From NCBI GenBank assembly GCA_932521025.1, contig OW051471.1, positions 6,882,001 through 6,946,000 on the forward strand: a DNA stretch of 64,000 nt. Direction: 5' to 3'. Shown here piece by piece: positions 1 through 9,652 of the stretch. The notes under the pieces are model-generated. The model saw nothing but the letters and a program-made list of their open reading frames with translations. It had not been told where the DNA came from and ran no database searches. This DNA comes from Oscheius onirici (Eukaryota; Nematoda; Chromadorea; Rhabditida; Rhabditidae). Numbering within the stretch: position 1 is the stretch's first letter; each line of letters opens with the position of its first letter. The position numbers were made by a program, and so were the translations under genes.

Positions 1-303
1 CGTAGGAACTGCAGAGCTCGTACTCGTTTTGGACGAAGTAGAAGTTGAAACACTGGTGTTGCTTCCGTCAGTTACGGTAGTTGCCGTCGTAGTAGTTTCA
101 GCTGTACTGCTACTTTCGGTAATAGTAGAAGCAGTGGTTGTGACAGCAGTCGACGTGGTTGGAGTAGCGGAACTCGTAGAGTTTTCAGTAGATGTCAGAG
201 CTTCTCCAGTAGAACTGCCATTTGCGGACACAGTAGTAGACGGCACTTCTGTCGTGGCCGTTGCAGCTACCTCATCCCCAGTCTTTTGATTCACGCTTTC
301 TGC
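1..303 (-). CDS. Ser/Thr-rich mucin-like exon (partial, runs off window)
   Basis: On the minus strand one frame is open through the whole interval and is almost entirely Thr, Ser, Ala and Val, with runs such as TTSTAVTTTASTITESSS. It opens after an acceptor near 303 with a residue string reading ESVNQKTGDEVAATATTEVP. This composition is typical of O-glycosylated, mucin-like extracellular or cuticle-surface stretches; no folded domain is visible. The gene continues past base 1, so its end is unseen, and no start codon is visible. A diverged copy of the first part of the exon lies at about 53500-53656, in the same orientation and with the same repeat upstream. The plus-strand Val-rich reading of this interval is only the shadow of Thr codons. 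Confidence 0.5.
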
Positions 304-380
304 CTAAACATGACTGTGGTTCTGTTCTTTGAAGACGATATACCGAGGCGAAGAGAAGCAGAAGGAGGAAGAACTGTTGC

Positions 381-450
381 ATCCCGAGGCAAACACGTAG
401 TCAACTGAGTCCAGGAGTAACTGCGAGTTTAGATTATTCACGACTTGTCA
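381..450. repeat. Dispersed repeat R2, copy a
   Basis: A block containing CGAGGCAAACACGTAGTCAA followed by a CCAGGAG/ACGAGTTTA-type segment recurs at 53950-54014 (close match) and, more degraded, at 59085-59143. Copies a and b lie upstream (on the minus strand) of the two Ser/Thr-rich exon copies, so the repeat and the exon may have been duplicated together. No coding capacity is seen. Confidence 0.6.
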
Positions 451-478
451 AGACTTGTACCCATACAAGTAATCCACT

Positions 479-640
479 TAAAATTGCTCCCAGGTCTCTG
501 TGTGTGTTAGTGTCTGTCTGTCGGAAGCTTTAATTGGCAATCAAAATGGAGCTATTTGTGCGCAAAATTAAGGGGAAAAGAATTAGTGTAACAAGTTTAG
601 ACAAGTCAATTTGCAAGTGCGTGGACTTTGATTATTTTTG
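479..640. repeat. Dispersed repeat R1, copy a
   Basis: Starts with TTGCTCCCAGGTCTCTGTG, then GT-rich sequence, GAAGCTTTAATT and TTTGTGCGCAAAATTAAG, and ends near GTGCGTGGACTTTGATT. The same order of blocks occurs at 1073-1220 and at 61716-61850, with internal indels. No open frame and no terminal repeats were recognised, so the class is unknown. Confidence 0.55.
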
Positions 641-649
641 ACTGGGGAG

Positions 650-1539
650 TTTCCAGACAATAGAGAATCAAGCGTGGGTTAGGAATATGGGAAAGGGGTT
701 TCTACTATAACTCTACTCCAACGGGGTGAACAAGAGAACAGGGATAGGGGAGAACAGGAGCACGGACAGGGATACGAGAAAACCGGGAAGAGCAGAGCAC
801 ATTGCAGAATGCAAGGGCGGACAGAGAGAAAGTGTCGAGCAATTAGAAACAGAGGGACAGTGGGACAGAGAGGGACAGAGAGACAGAGATCTGTCTCTGT
901 ACTTTCAATCCTTCCAGATTATCTTTTTGCTTTGTGTACAGTATTTAAGCTACTCTCATCTATTAATTGATCTGGAGAGAGATCAAATAGCAAACTGCTA
1001 ACTGTTATCTGTTTTGAAAAGGACAAAACTAAGTCACTTAGCCCCGGAGGGGCGTAGCACAACTTGTCTATTTTAAATTGCTCCCAAGTCTGTGTGTGTG
1101 TGTTTGTGTGTCTGAGGCTCTATTTGAGGATAAGGAGGGGAGCTTTGTGCGCAAATTAGTTTTTAACAAGTCGCGACAGGAAAAGCAAGTGCGTGAAGGG
1201 TTCTTATGACTTTGATTGTTTCTTTGGAGGGTCAGGGAGAGTGACTGGAGCAGAGTGACAAGGGGAGAAGAGACAGTAAGACTGAGACTCACTAAAGCTA
1301 AGAACGGGCCGGGCGATCCGTTCAGGTCCTATATTTTGAAATTAGGCTTGGGAGGGAGTGGGTTCAAATACAATTTCAGTAGTTTTTTTGGAGGGTCAGG
1401 GAGAGTGACTGGAGGAATGAAAGGGAAACCACGACTATCTGTGACAGAGCGAAGTCATGAATTTCTACTTTAGCCCTGGAAGGGCGTTGCCAACCTTGTA
1501 ATTTTTATAAGTTTCACTTGTACTTGACTTGTTAAAGAC
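650..1539. repeat. Repeat-rich gene-free stretch: R1 copy b and short direct repeats
   Basis: R1 copy b is at 1073-1220. A 28-base unit beginning TTTGGAGGGTCAGGGAGAGT occurs at 1223-1250 and again at 1387-1414. A short motif of the type TAGCCCCGGAGGGGCGT occurs at 1039-1060 and in altered form at 1471-1490. The remainder (650-1030) is A/G-rich with GGGACAGAGAG-type simple repeats. Open frames at 726-1001 and 1216-1473 are low-complexity readings of these repeats and are not called as genes. Confidence 0.5.
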
Positions 1540-2023
1540 ATGAGTTACTCTCGAAGTGTCAAGAGACTCCAGTCTTCAAGTGGATCTCCCTCCAGACGGT
1601 TCTCTAGGCTCTACTCGAATCTACCCGATGTGGCTGCTACTGCCTCCACTCTTCTGGTCGTGCCACTTATGACGACGTGTGGTCGAGAAGAAGAAAAAGG
1701 CTGAAATGAAGAAAAAGAAAGAAGAGAAGCCGAAGAAGGAGACGGAACAGCCACGACCACCTAGAAGGAAGAAGAGAAGTACGACGACGACGACTGGAAC
1801 GGGAGTCAAGCCGTACACGATGTCTCCTCTCGACAAGACTCAAAATTCTTCTCTCAACCCTCGTCCTCCTTCCAACTACCTCGCTCCTGTCCAGCCACTG
1901 CCTCGTGCTGCTCCGCTTGGAGAAGAGGACCTGTGTCGATGCAAGGACTACACTCCACAAGTTTTCTGCGAGCAACAGTACCTCTTCGATCTTTTCAATG
2001 AGCAGCCAAATCTATCTCAGTAA
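1540..2023 (+). CDS. Hypothetical basic, Lys/Pro-rich protein
   Basis: Proposed start at 1540 gives MSYSRSVKRLQSSSGSPSRR. A 31-nt GT-AG intron (about 1654-1684) would join this in phase to a second exon that begins with a long run of Lys/Glu/Met, passes a Pro/Arg segment (PRPPRRKKRSTTTTT), then PYTMSPLDKTQ, and ends in the more complex DLCRCKDYTPQVFCEQQYLF followed by DLFNEQPNLSQ and a stop. No domain is recognised; the Lys-rich middle suggests a disordered, possibly nuclear, protein. The intron is extremely short but matches others in the window. If the intron is wrong, the second exon still stands as a 100-residue open frame. Minus-strand frames here are shadows. Confidence 0.45.
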
Positions 2024-2185
2024 AACCATATTTTTTCCTCGCTTTCAACTGTAGAGGTCTAGCATTGCATATCAAGGTACAAGTTCTAGGTTATCTTTAT
2101 TTAAAAATTTTCGAGTTACAAGTAAAAAAGAGGAAAATGTTTTGAAGCACTCGGATAGATGTACAGGGATTCTATGTGGTCCTTA

Positions 2186-2886
2186 TTATCGTTTGCACAG
2201 ACAGAAAGCTCGCATAGCAGATAGAACGACTAGAGCTCCATAGCCTCCTGCTGCCGCCCAGCAATTATAAGCGTTCTGTTTGAAGAGTCTGTGTGATTGA
2301 AATTTAAAGGAGAAAATGAAAAAAGTTACTTTTCAATTGCTGTTTTCCTTTCTGACCAGGGTTTTTCTTCCATTCCAGAAGCTTCGTTCGGCAAATCGTC
2401 AAGAAGACCGACCGACTGGTTATAATAGAGACCTCCAAGAATTGCCTGCAAAAATTCTCATTCTTTTATACACAAAATTTCACAACTTAACTAACTTTGG
2501 AAACGATGTATATTTACATTGAAGCGTTGAATCATATTTTTCTCTGGTAACCTAGGTGACAAGCCTCTCTTTCCCCCTACAGAGAAATTTCATTACCCGA
2601 GTCCCGCAGAGATTCTCTGACTTGAATATTTGCTATCTACGTTGCACTACGGTACTTTCAGTGGATTGAATGTCTGCAAGACCTTTTTTCTGTTACCACG
2701 TCATTCATTAAATTACTGAAAAGAAGTTTGTGAGAAAGACAAACAAAGTTGTAATTGGTCAGCAGAAAACACTTTCCTTTCCCTCCGAACCATAACTTTT
2801 AAGGGAAAAAATATGAAACATACCAGGAATACGGTGCCCCAGATGGACATGAAGAGGATGAAACCCGTGCATTTGGGACCGATCAT
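2186..2886 (-). CDS. RNASEK: RNase kappa family protein (RNASEK/V-ATPase-associated)
   Basis: Three exons, read 2886-2824, 2445-2330 and 2288-2186, splice in phase to a 93-residue protein. It starts MIGPKCTGFILFMSIWGTVF, a transmembrane segment with the family's GPK...SIWG pattern. It continues GLYYNQSVGLLDDLPNE and then QNAYNCWAAAGGYGALVVLS as a second membrane segment, ending in a basic FCLCKR tail. RNASEK is a small two-pass endosomal protein tied to V-ATPase function, and about 95-100 residues is its usual length. The first intron (2446-2823) is long for this window and holds nothing recognised. An additional upstream exon is possible because an acceptor lies just before the start. It lies downstream of two other minus-strand genes, compatible with but not proving an operon. 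Confidence 0.85.
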
Positions 2887-3101
2887 GATCTAAAAATTGA
2901 TGATTTTGGGAATGAAAGGACACGAAAGAGTAAAGTTGTGCAGCAGACCGGTAGTCTTTTATCTTTCGTTGCTCTCGTCTCTTATCAGCCTCTAGCAAAT
3001 GGTCCCGTCACGCTCCCAAAGAACCAAGCCCGAAGTTTATTCCGACAGAAGAAGCAGCTAACCGACAATGGCACAAAGAGACAAGTTTAGTTTTTTATAT
3101 A

Positions 3102-4188
3102 TTAGAAGTAGAAGCGACCGGTCAGTTTGTACATACGACGGAGAGACTGCTTGTCGTAAAAGGAGACTGGGTTGCCAGTAGGGACTGTCACGGTCACCTG
3201 AATTGTTCTTATTATATTGAAATGGGAAGAGGTAAATGATAAAAACGAAACGAACCCCTTGATCATACATCATATGCCTGTTGAACGCATGATCCTGAGG
3301 CTTTCTCCACTCGTAGGCCGAGTAGGCGAATCGGTTGGCGTAGTCATCAGCCTTAACAAAATATCTATTCAAATCCGAACATGACCTCACTTTTAGTCTG
3401 GATCCAACATACCGATCGAGATACTTTTGTGACTCTCTCAGATACGACTTGTTGTTGTTCATCTTCTGAAATGCCGGCTCTATTCTTTCAAAAAAGATTT
3501 GACCTCGTTGAAAAATATTCTCTTGGTTTGAAAGGTGTAGTAGGGAACGTGACTGCTGGCGTTACTGACATAGTTCAGTCCGCTCTGATTCGGTTTGTAG
3601 GGCTTGTTGATGATGTCGTGAGTGTCCTTAAAACGAGCGACCGAGTAGCTGTTGTTGTACCAGTTGGACACGTGTGGTTTGTAAACAGGAACCGTGTGGA
3701 CGATTCTCTCCGCTTCTCTGTAATTATACATTTCATTGATCTGTAGAACATCTGTTCCCTGTTTAATAATGTAGCAATAACTCTGAGAAAAACGGACGGG
3801 GAAAAGTACTAGGCAGATGTTTTGGAACCTACCTGCAGTATTGAGGGAGAGCGAGGGAAGGAGCTAGAGAAGACACCGAGTCGGACTTTCTGATTGGGAA
3901 ATCGTGAACAGCATCCTGTCAAATGTATAATCATCAACCTATTTGACTCACCTTGTAATAAGTCAGCTTTGTGAATGACGCACTTCTTGCCAGCTGTTTC
4001 GACTTGCTCCAGACGTCGGAAATGTAGTTGTCGTACATATTCTGAGCCCTAGCTCTTTCCACATACTTCCTGGAACAAGAATTTCAATTAAAAGTTGAAT
4101 AAATTTACGTTTTCGGATATTCTTTCCACCACTTGGTTTCGGTGTCGACGTCGTCCTTGGCGAATCGGGCAGCGCTCAAAGGAGACAT
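3102..4188 (-). CDS. Tyr-rich hypothetical protein
   Basis: Starts at 4188 (MSPLSAARFAKDDVDTETKW) a few bases after a TTTTCCAG acceptor. Successive exons give YVERARAQNMYDNYISDVWS, then AVHDFPIRKSDSVSSLAP, INEMYNYREAERIVHTVPVY, HVSNWYNNSYSVARFKDTHD, SYLRESQKYLDRYVG, DYANRFAYSAYEWRKPQDHA and a C-terminus SFYDKQSLRRMYKLTGRFYF. It is unusually rich in Tyr, Asn, Arg and Lys, with no signal peptide or membrane span, so probably cytoplasmic, perhaps structural. I recognise no family. The junction near 3720-3850 is the least certain because phases fit only with an alternative donor. Spacing to its neighbours is about 215-280 bp on the same strand. Confidence 0.65.
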
Positions 4189-4467
4189 GGTTATTACCTG
4201 GAAAATTATAAAGTTTTCCGAGGAAAATGGAAGAGAAAGGACAAGAGGATCGATGTCTCAGGACTCAGGTGTGGGCGTAAGTATTTTCATCGTTACACTG
4301 CTAGTCGAGCCAGGCGGACAGCCGATGGCATCCAGTGGAAATAATTGCGATTACGGGGTCAATCAAAATAAATATCACCTACGACTTGGAGACAAAGCTG
4401 ACTGGATGAACGGCAATGACCGAGGTTGTGTTCAGTCTGTTGGACCAAGAAAGGCCCAGTCTTTGGA

Positions 4468-5647
4468 CTACGTAATTTCTGAACTTAGCCTCGATCGGAC
4501 AGAATTCATAAAACACCTGTAGGGCTTCGTGGTGAAGATGCAGGCTAAAGAACAGCTGATTGTTTTCATCGAAAAGTATGGTAGACAAATTGGTATTGCC
4601 CCTGAAACCAGTACAGTTTTCCTTTTTTCAAGAAGCGATACAATTTAGGAATGTCGTTTTTCCGTCCTCGACGCCCACAAGAAGTTGATAGGCGGCACAG
4701 GCTGTTGGCACGAGGCTGCATAGGAAAGAGGCCGATAGCTAAGAGATTTATTCGAATAAAAACGAATTTTCTTGCCTGAATGATGAGACTTTTCATCGCC
4801 GACGTGTGCATATGTTTGGTTCTGAGACTAGTGGATGATTTTTTCAGAATCAAATCCGAATGAATGATTATGAAATTTATGCAAAATATGGCAGCAATCA
4901 TGGCCGAAATGATGATGACAGCCCATGGAACTGTTCCCGGTCCACCGAAAGTGATAGCCCCTTCTTGAATGGTGGTGTTAGGGTTCCTCTGAATATACTC
5001 GTTCACAAGAGAGTCTTGTCTCACGGAAAGAATAATCTGTCGACTGGTGGGTATGTCGAAGAAGCTAAGATAAGAACAGACAAAACATCCTCCTCCGGCA
5101 AAGACATACTGTACGAACGGCATGACCGCTGCGCCGATCCAAGGAAGTCGAATACCGACCAACGGTAGCAGTATCCAGTATCTGTAAAACAATCCAACCG
5201 CCAAACTACCATCAATTGCTCCGTGTAGTAGGATCGAAATAGCCTGCAACGTCCGTAATTTGATTAAGCAGCCGACTAACAAAGAGAGTGGGAGTCTGTA
5301 TCCTGAACAAGGAAAAGCCAATGCCACGAGGAGCAAAGTTTAACAACGGTTCAATTTCAATGGTCGGCTGAAAAGGTAAGGCGAGAAACATCGTTTCAAA
5401 GTAGGCTGATATCTGAATCATCTTAGACCTTATTTCTTACAGTCTGTACCTGAATGTTAAAAAGAATCCACTTGAACGTTTTCATATCTGACGGAGACTT
5501 GTTGAGAATAAGAAAACATGTAATGTAGGACAGAAAAGAAGAAATAATACAATCGCAGTAGTACCAAACAACATACGGGTTCATAGGACGAAGTAGAGAA
5601 ACGGAGTGAGCAGGTGCAAAATCGACAAAGTTATTCGAATATGTCAT
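4468..5647 (-). CDS. Serpentine chemoreceptor, Srh/Str-superfamily
   Basis: A full seven-pass receptor in five exons (5647-5450, 5421-5281, 5243-4776, 4738-4642, 4591-4468). Exon 1 ends LILNKSPSDMKTFKWILFN, the first intracellular loop signature of nematode Srh/Str receptors. Later segments include AISILLHGAIDGSLAVGLFY, the membrane span AVIIISAMIAAIFCINFIII, and the C-terminal IFTTKPYRCFMNSVRS, which resembles the family's TPxYRxF motif after TM7. The family senses odours and other chemicals in ciliated neurons. The introns are tiny (28, 37, 36 and about 50 nt) and the one at 4739-4775 uses a GC donor (GCAAG). The model appears intact. A fragment of exon 1 is duplicated upstream at 5774-5838. 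Confidence 0.8.
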
Positions 5648-5773
5648 TGATATAAATTCATGAAAAATATTCGGTCTCCTTTATGACTCCGTTCCAAAAT
5701 CTTCCTACGGAGAACGGGCAAAGGATCTGCAACAAAAGTCCAACCAATGTAGATTTTTTTGCTGTTTTTTTTC

Positions 5774-5838
5774 TGAGACAGGACGGTAGAAAAAATACAA
5801 TCGAAGCAGTAACAAATAACATACGGATTCATGGGACG
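5774..5838 (-). pseudogene. Fragment of a duplicated chemoreceptor first exon
   Basis: The minus strand encodes MNPYVICYCFDCIFSTVLS, closely matching MNPYVVWYYCDCIISSFLS in exon 1 of the receptor at 4468-5647. Nucleotide similarity extends over about 65 bases (compare 5524-5592) and fades on both sides. No further receptor exons follow, so it is a truncated tandem-duplication relic of a host gene. Confidence 0.6.
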
Positions 5839-6061
5839 CCACAGAATTGTTTCAGGTTATATTCTTTTTTTATTCCGAATCAAACCCCCACAACTTGACT
5901 CGTTCGTGCGTAATCCTTCTGCAGAACTTGAGAGGAAAGGGCAACTACGTTCTCAATGACCTTATATCTCAAACAAAAAGAAACGAATCGGTTTTTACTG
6001 AATCGGGTCAGTTTCTTAATCCTCTGAGTAACTTCCGTCGAGAAGAATTTGTCCGCCGAAG

Positions 6062-6354
6062 ATGGCCAACCTGATCCAACCGCATTCCTTCAGTGCGGAT
6101 GCACTTGTTCAGCACTTGCTCGCCATTCTCAAGACACACGGTAGGTTACAATTCAAATAATAATACAATCATTTTTAGAGGATAGAATCCAAAGTTTGGA
6201 AGAGATGAACTCGCGACTTGAACAGGAAGTTGAACGTCTTCAAGCCGAAATCGAAAAACACAACGGAGCCCGCAAAGATCTGCTCAACTACTGTCGGACC
6301 ATCGAAGCCAAGTTTCGAGAAAAATTGAATCCACTCGGATTCGACAATGTTTAA
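6062..6354 (+). CDS. Small coiled-coil protein
   Basis: Two exons (6062-6140, 6179-6354; 38-nt intron) encode 84 residues starting MANLIQPHSFSADALVQHLL. The middle is a strong predicted coiled coil (RIQSLEEMNSRLEQEVERLQ, then AEIEKHNGARKDL) with heptad-spaced Leu/Ile, and the end is KFREKLNPLGFDNV. No signal peptide or membrane span. Short proteins of this shape are often subunits of larger complexes, but I recognise no family. Confidence 0.75.
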
Positions 6355-6474
6355 ACCGAATCCTCAATCCCTAATTACCTCTTGAACTGAATAGGAGGTC
6401 TGTATCATATCATTTTTCAGTTTCAATCGGTATTTGTTCATCTGTGTAAAATGTTTTATTGAATCAAGGCTTGT

Positions 6475-8586
6475 TTACCCGCATAAGTTTACGTCCGTAA
6501 AGCCGGCGTTTGTCAAGAGACTGAGAAAAGTACTGGCTTCCATTTGACTCAAAGTCAATGAGATTGTGTCTTTCTTTACTTGGAATTCTTTTTCTCGTCG
6601 GATCTGAAACGTGGCCAATTTTAATATGTTCTTTTCGAACTGACCAATATAATGCTACATTTAATCTTTGACTTTTCATCCGGCACACGAATAGTCAAAG
6701 TTACTTGTCCGAACGCGTCTTCCGCAGATTCGTCCTTTACCGCTTGGAAATTCGAAGGACTCGCGCTGCTCTCGAAATTGTCTTCCAGTTCTTCCTGTTT
6801 GACATCTCCCGCCAGCAACAGATGTGCGGCTATTCCGATATCATCTCCATGGTCTGAACAAAAAAATGAAAGGCTTATTCGAATGCTTACGAGTGAATCC
6901 AGCCAATCGCAGTTTCTCTTCCAGAGGGGAGTCGACCCATCCTTTCATTGTTCTGAAGGATTGTCGTATTCTTTCGTCCAGTTGATCCCATTTCGGAGGA
7001 CCAGAGACGAGTTCAGGCAGATTTGCACTGGAATCGTTGATAAAAGCAAATTAATTAGGTATACTTACATTCCCAGATGATCAGCCAACTTCTGATGGCT
7101 CACTTTCAGTGTTTTCAACTCGTTTCTTATCATTTTAGCAACGGAAAGGGTGTTCAGTTCGGGAAACTCTCCAAAAATTCGTTGTCCTTGAAAATATTTC
7201 CAGATTATTCGCAAAATTCTTACTCTTTCTCGGGGAGGAAACCATATGAGTTTGGCTTAAAATGGCTCTTTTCTTCTGTTCCAATTCCATTTCCTTTTCT
7301 GGCGGAAAATCGCCGAACAGATCTAACCAAGCTTTCAGTTTTGTGAACATTTGTCGTCCGGGCGGATTCAGTTTAGACCACGGGATAGGCTGTCGAAGGA
7401 TGACAGAGAGTCGAGCATTGTCTCTGAAAACCCATGTTCTAGAAACTAACTGGACTTACAATCCAAGTTCTGCCGAAAGACCACGAATGGAGTTTCCCTC
7501 GGCTTTCAGTCTCTCCGTAACTTTGACAGCAATATCTGCCGTGTCGAGAGTATTCTCTTGATATTCTAAAATAAGAGTTTTTGAACTAAAATTTAGAGAC
7601 AGCCTACGTTGTATTTTCCCGACAGTTCTTTCTTCATAAGGGATTTGGAGATACTTCCACAGCTGTCTGGCTTGTCGCTTTCCACTGGTGTTGAAGCTAT
7701 CGTACGAGTTTGGATTCTTCATCACAGAATAGACCCAAGAGTACTTTCTGAAAAGAATTTTAAATAAAATTTGTACAAACTTACACATCTGCTCCTTTAG
7801 CATATTCCGCGACAGTTGCTCCATACTTTTGCATCTCTTCGGATATCTGAGATACCATCGCAAACGAGTCTACTGGCTGTATTTCATCAAACGTGTCTTC
7901 TAAAATTGTCATGAAAAAATAGTTTCTCAACTGTAGAAATTTTAAATGTTCTGGTAAAAAGTCTCACCTGCCCAGTTTCGGTCCTCCAAAATCGATTGAA
8001 CTCTGTCTGTGACCGAATTTTGCATCCATTTGAAAATGATCAGACATTGTTCTCGACCACTTTCTTGCAGTCTATCCCATTCTCTTGGCGTTGTTAGCAT
8101 TCTGGACAGCCACATTTGTTGTCTGAACCATCATAGTTGTTGCCTAAAAAAAGAGAAAAACGAACACATTAAGTTTCCGTGAAAGTTGTGACTGAGTAAT
8201 TCCGTAAGATTTCATGAACTCGTCCAAATTCCTCATCAGCCCTATGGAGTCGATGTTTGTTTCTTCGACAGAATTGTGCACATTTCTGAGCAACGGCCTC
8301 GCCTGATTTTCATAATTGAAATGAATATCATTTACTTACGTTTTGAGTCGCACTCTGACGATCAAACACAGGAACGACAACTCGAAGATTGTTCAACGGC
8401 CCTGATTCAACTGAAAAATTGGTATGTTTTGAAATATTCTCGGGTGATAAACGTTCGAAAAAAACACTCACCTTCTAAATTAGGCAACAGCCTTTTTTTC
8501 CGATGAACTACTGGTCGTTCTGTCGAAGCCGTGGAATTGGCAAAAAGTGTGTTGAGAAGAGATGTTCCGTCAAATTCCTCGTCCAT
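6475..8586 (-). CDS. Multi-CUT-domain DNA-binding protein without visible homeodomain
   Basis: About nine exons starting MDEEFDGTSLLNTLFANSTA at 8586, close upstream of basic PVVHRKKRLLP. Four stretches fit the CUT domain pattern. CUT1: NIDSIGLMRNLDEFMKSYGI...QSQLSRKLN...WDRLQESGREQ. CUT2: VDSFAMVSQISEEMQKYGAT...SFNTSGKRQARQLWKYL. CUT3: LDTADIAVKVTERLKAEGNS...PWSKLNPPGRQMFTKLKAWL. CUT4: LNTLSVAKMIRNELKTLKVS...KWDQLDERIRQSFRTMKGWV. Each repeat is split by one short intron at the matching place in the fold, which points to internal tandem duplication. After CUT4 come an acidic stretch and VTLTIRVPDEKSKIKC, then a stop at 6475; no homeodomain signature (WFQN) is seen. CUT domains normally bind DNA beside a homeodomain (CUX, SATB, ONECUT). 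Role: likely nuclear DNA binding, inferred. Confidence 0.75.
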
Positions 8587-8965
8587 TTATGCCTGTCAGA
8601 CGTTTTGCTGCTCGAAAGCAAATCGACTCAGCACGGCAATGCGACCCAGTCCAATCGGCAGCACAATCGATAAATGTGTGTGCGGAAAGCGCGAAAACAA
8701 ATCGTGAGACCAGCGCGAAAAAGGTCTTTTTTGCGAGGCATTTCGCAGCTAAAGTGAGATCGTTTGAATTTGAATTGAATTGTCATGTTGAAAGTAAGAA
8801 AATACTTGTCAACTGCGTTTGTAATCGTGGGAGTGAAACACTCGGACTATCTGTTGAATTACTTGAGCGTCGATAAATACTCTAGACTCTTCGTATCACA
8901 AGTCTCTTATGACTAAACAGGTTTATTTACAAAACAAAACTAGAATAAAACGTATTTACAGTTTC
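8587..8965. other. Intergenic region, nothing recognised
   Basis: This interval separates the start of the CUT gene from the stop of the small heat shock gene, both on the minus strand, so it should hold the CUT gene promoter. The plus-strand frame at 8562-8876 (104 codons) is Arg/Ala-rich, has no acceptor or domain, and is treated as chance. Confidence 0.4.
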
Positions 8966-9493
8966 TCATTGAGTCGATTCAATGGGAATAACTCGCGAGG
9001 TTGGAGCTCCTTGCTTCGGCGCGTCGATTACTGAACGTACTTCTTTCTATTACACAAAATAAATCTCACTCAGATGTCCCTCTTTAGTGACAGACGAATG
9101 GACGTTGTGCAGATCGCACTCTTCCGGGAGAGTCCACTTTCTGACAAAACTTCTGAACAAACGGGTTTTAAGCTTATTATTCTCTTGCCTTTTGAGATAC
9201 TGATCGTGGTCATGAATTTCATGATTTCCTTCCACTGTGAGGATGTGTCCGTCCAAAGACACTTTAAGTTCTTCAGGCTTGAAATGAGAGACGTCGAGAT
9301 TGAGACCGAACCTATTCTTGTCGTCGAGTACCTAAACTTTGCCATTCAGAAAGAAATACCCAAAAACCTTGGTCAGGCTTGACTCCATATTGACAGAGTC
9401 ACCAGTTTTCAGCCAATAAGGAGCTTCTCTGCTTCGATCCAAATACATTTGATCAAGATGTTGGAAGAAGGGAGAGAATGGAGAAAGAGCCAT
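8966..9493 (-). CDS. Small heat shock protein (alpha-crystallin/HSP20)
   Basis: Starts MALSPFSPFFQHLDQMYLDR at 9493. After a 37-nt intron comes the alpha-crystallin domain: FGLNLDVSHFKPEELKVSLD, GHILTVEGNHEIHDH, then a loop and RSFVRKWTLPEECDLHNVHS followed by SVTKEGHL, and, after a second intron of only about 27 nt, VRSVIDAPKQGAPTSRVIPI near the stop. The order and the VxVEGxHE-like and LPxxxD-like motifs are those of nematode HSP-16/SIP-1-type chaperones, which hold unfolded proteins in the cytosol. At about 150 residues the length is normal. No perfect heat-shock element (paired TTC/GAA) was seen in the short upstream region 9494-9652, so heat inducibility is unproven. Confidence 0.88.
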
Positions 9494-9652
9494 TCTGCAG
9501 GATGTGTTTGTTTACGACTGACGATCAGCTATTTTTGTCACTGGAGACACGTGAGGCCTTGCAGAGGGGAGAGAGGGAACACCATCTGGTAAACAGAACA
9601 TAGGGTCAACAGAAAACAAGAGGACATTTTGAACCTTTAGATACTATTCATT

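Noticed and set aside
1621-1975. Two minus-strand frames opposite the Lys-rich protein
   Set aside because: They are shadows of the AAG/GAG-rich plus-strand exon and read as low-complexity Phe/Leu/Ser or Arg/Ser.
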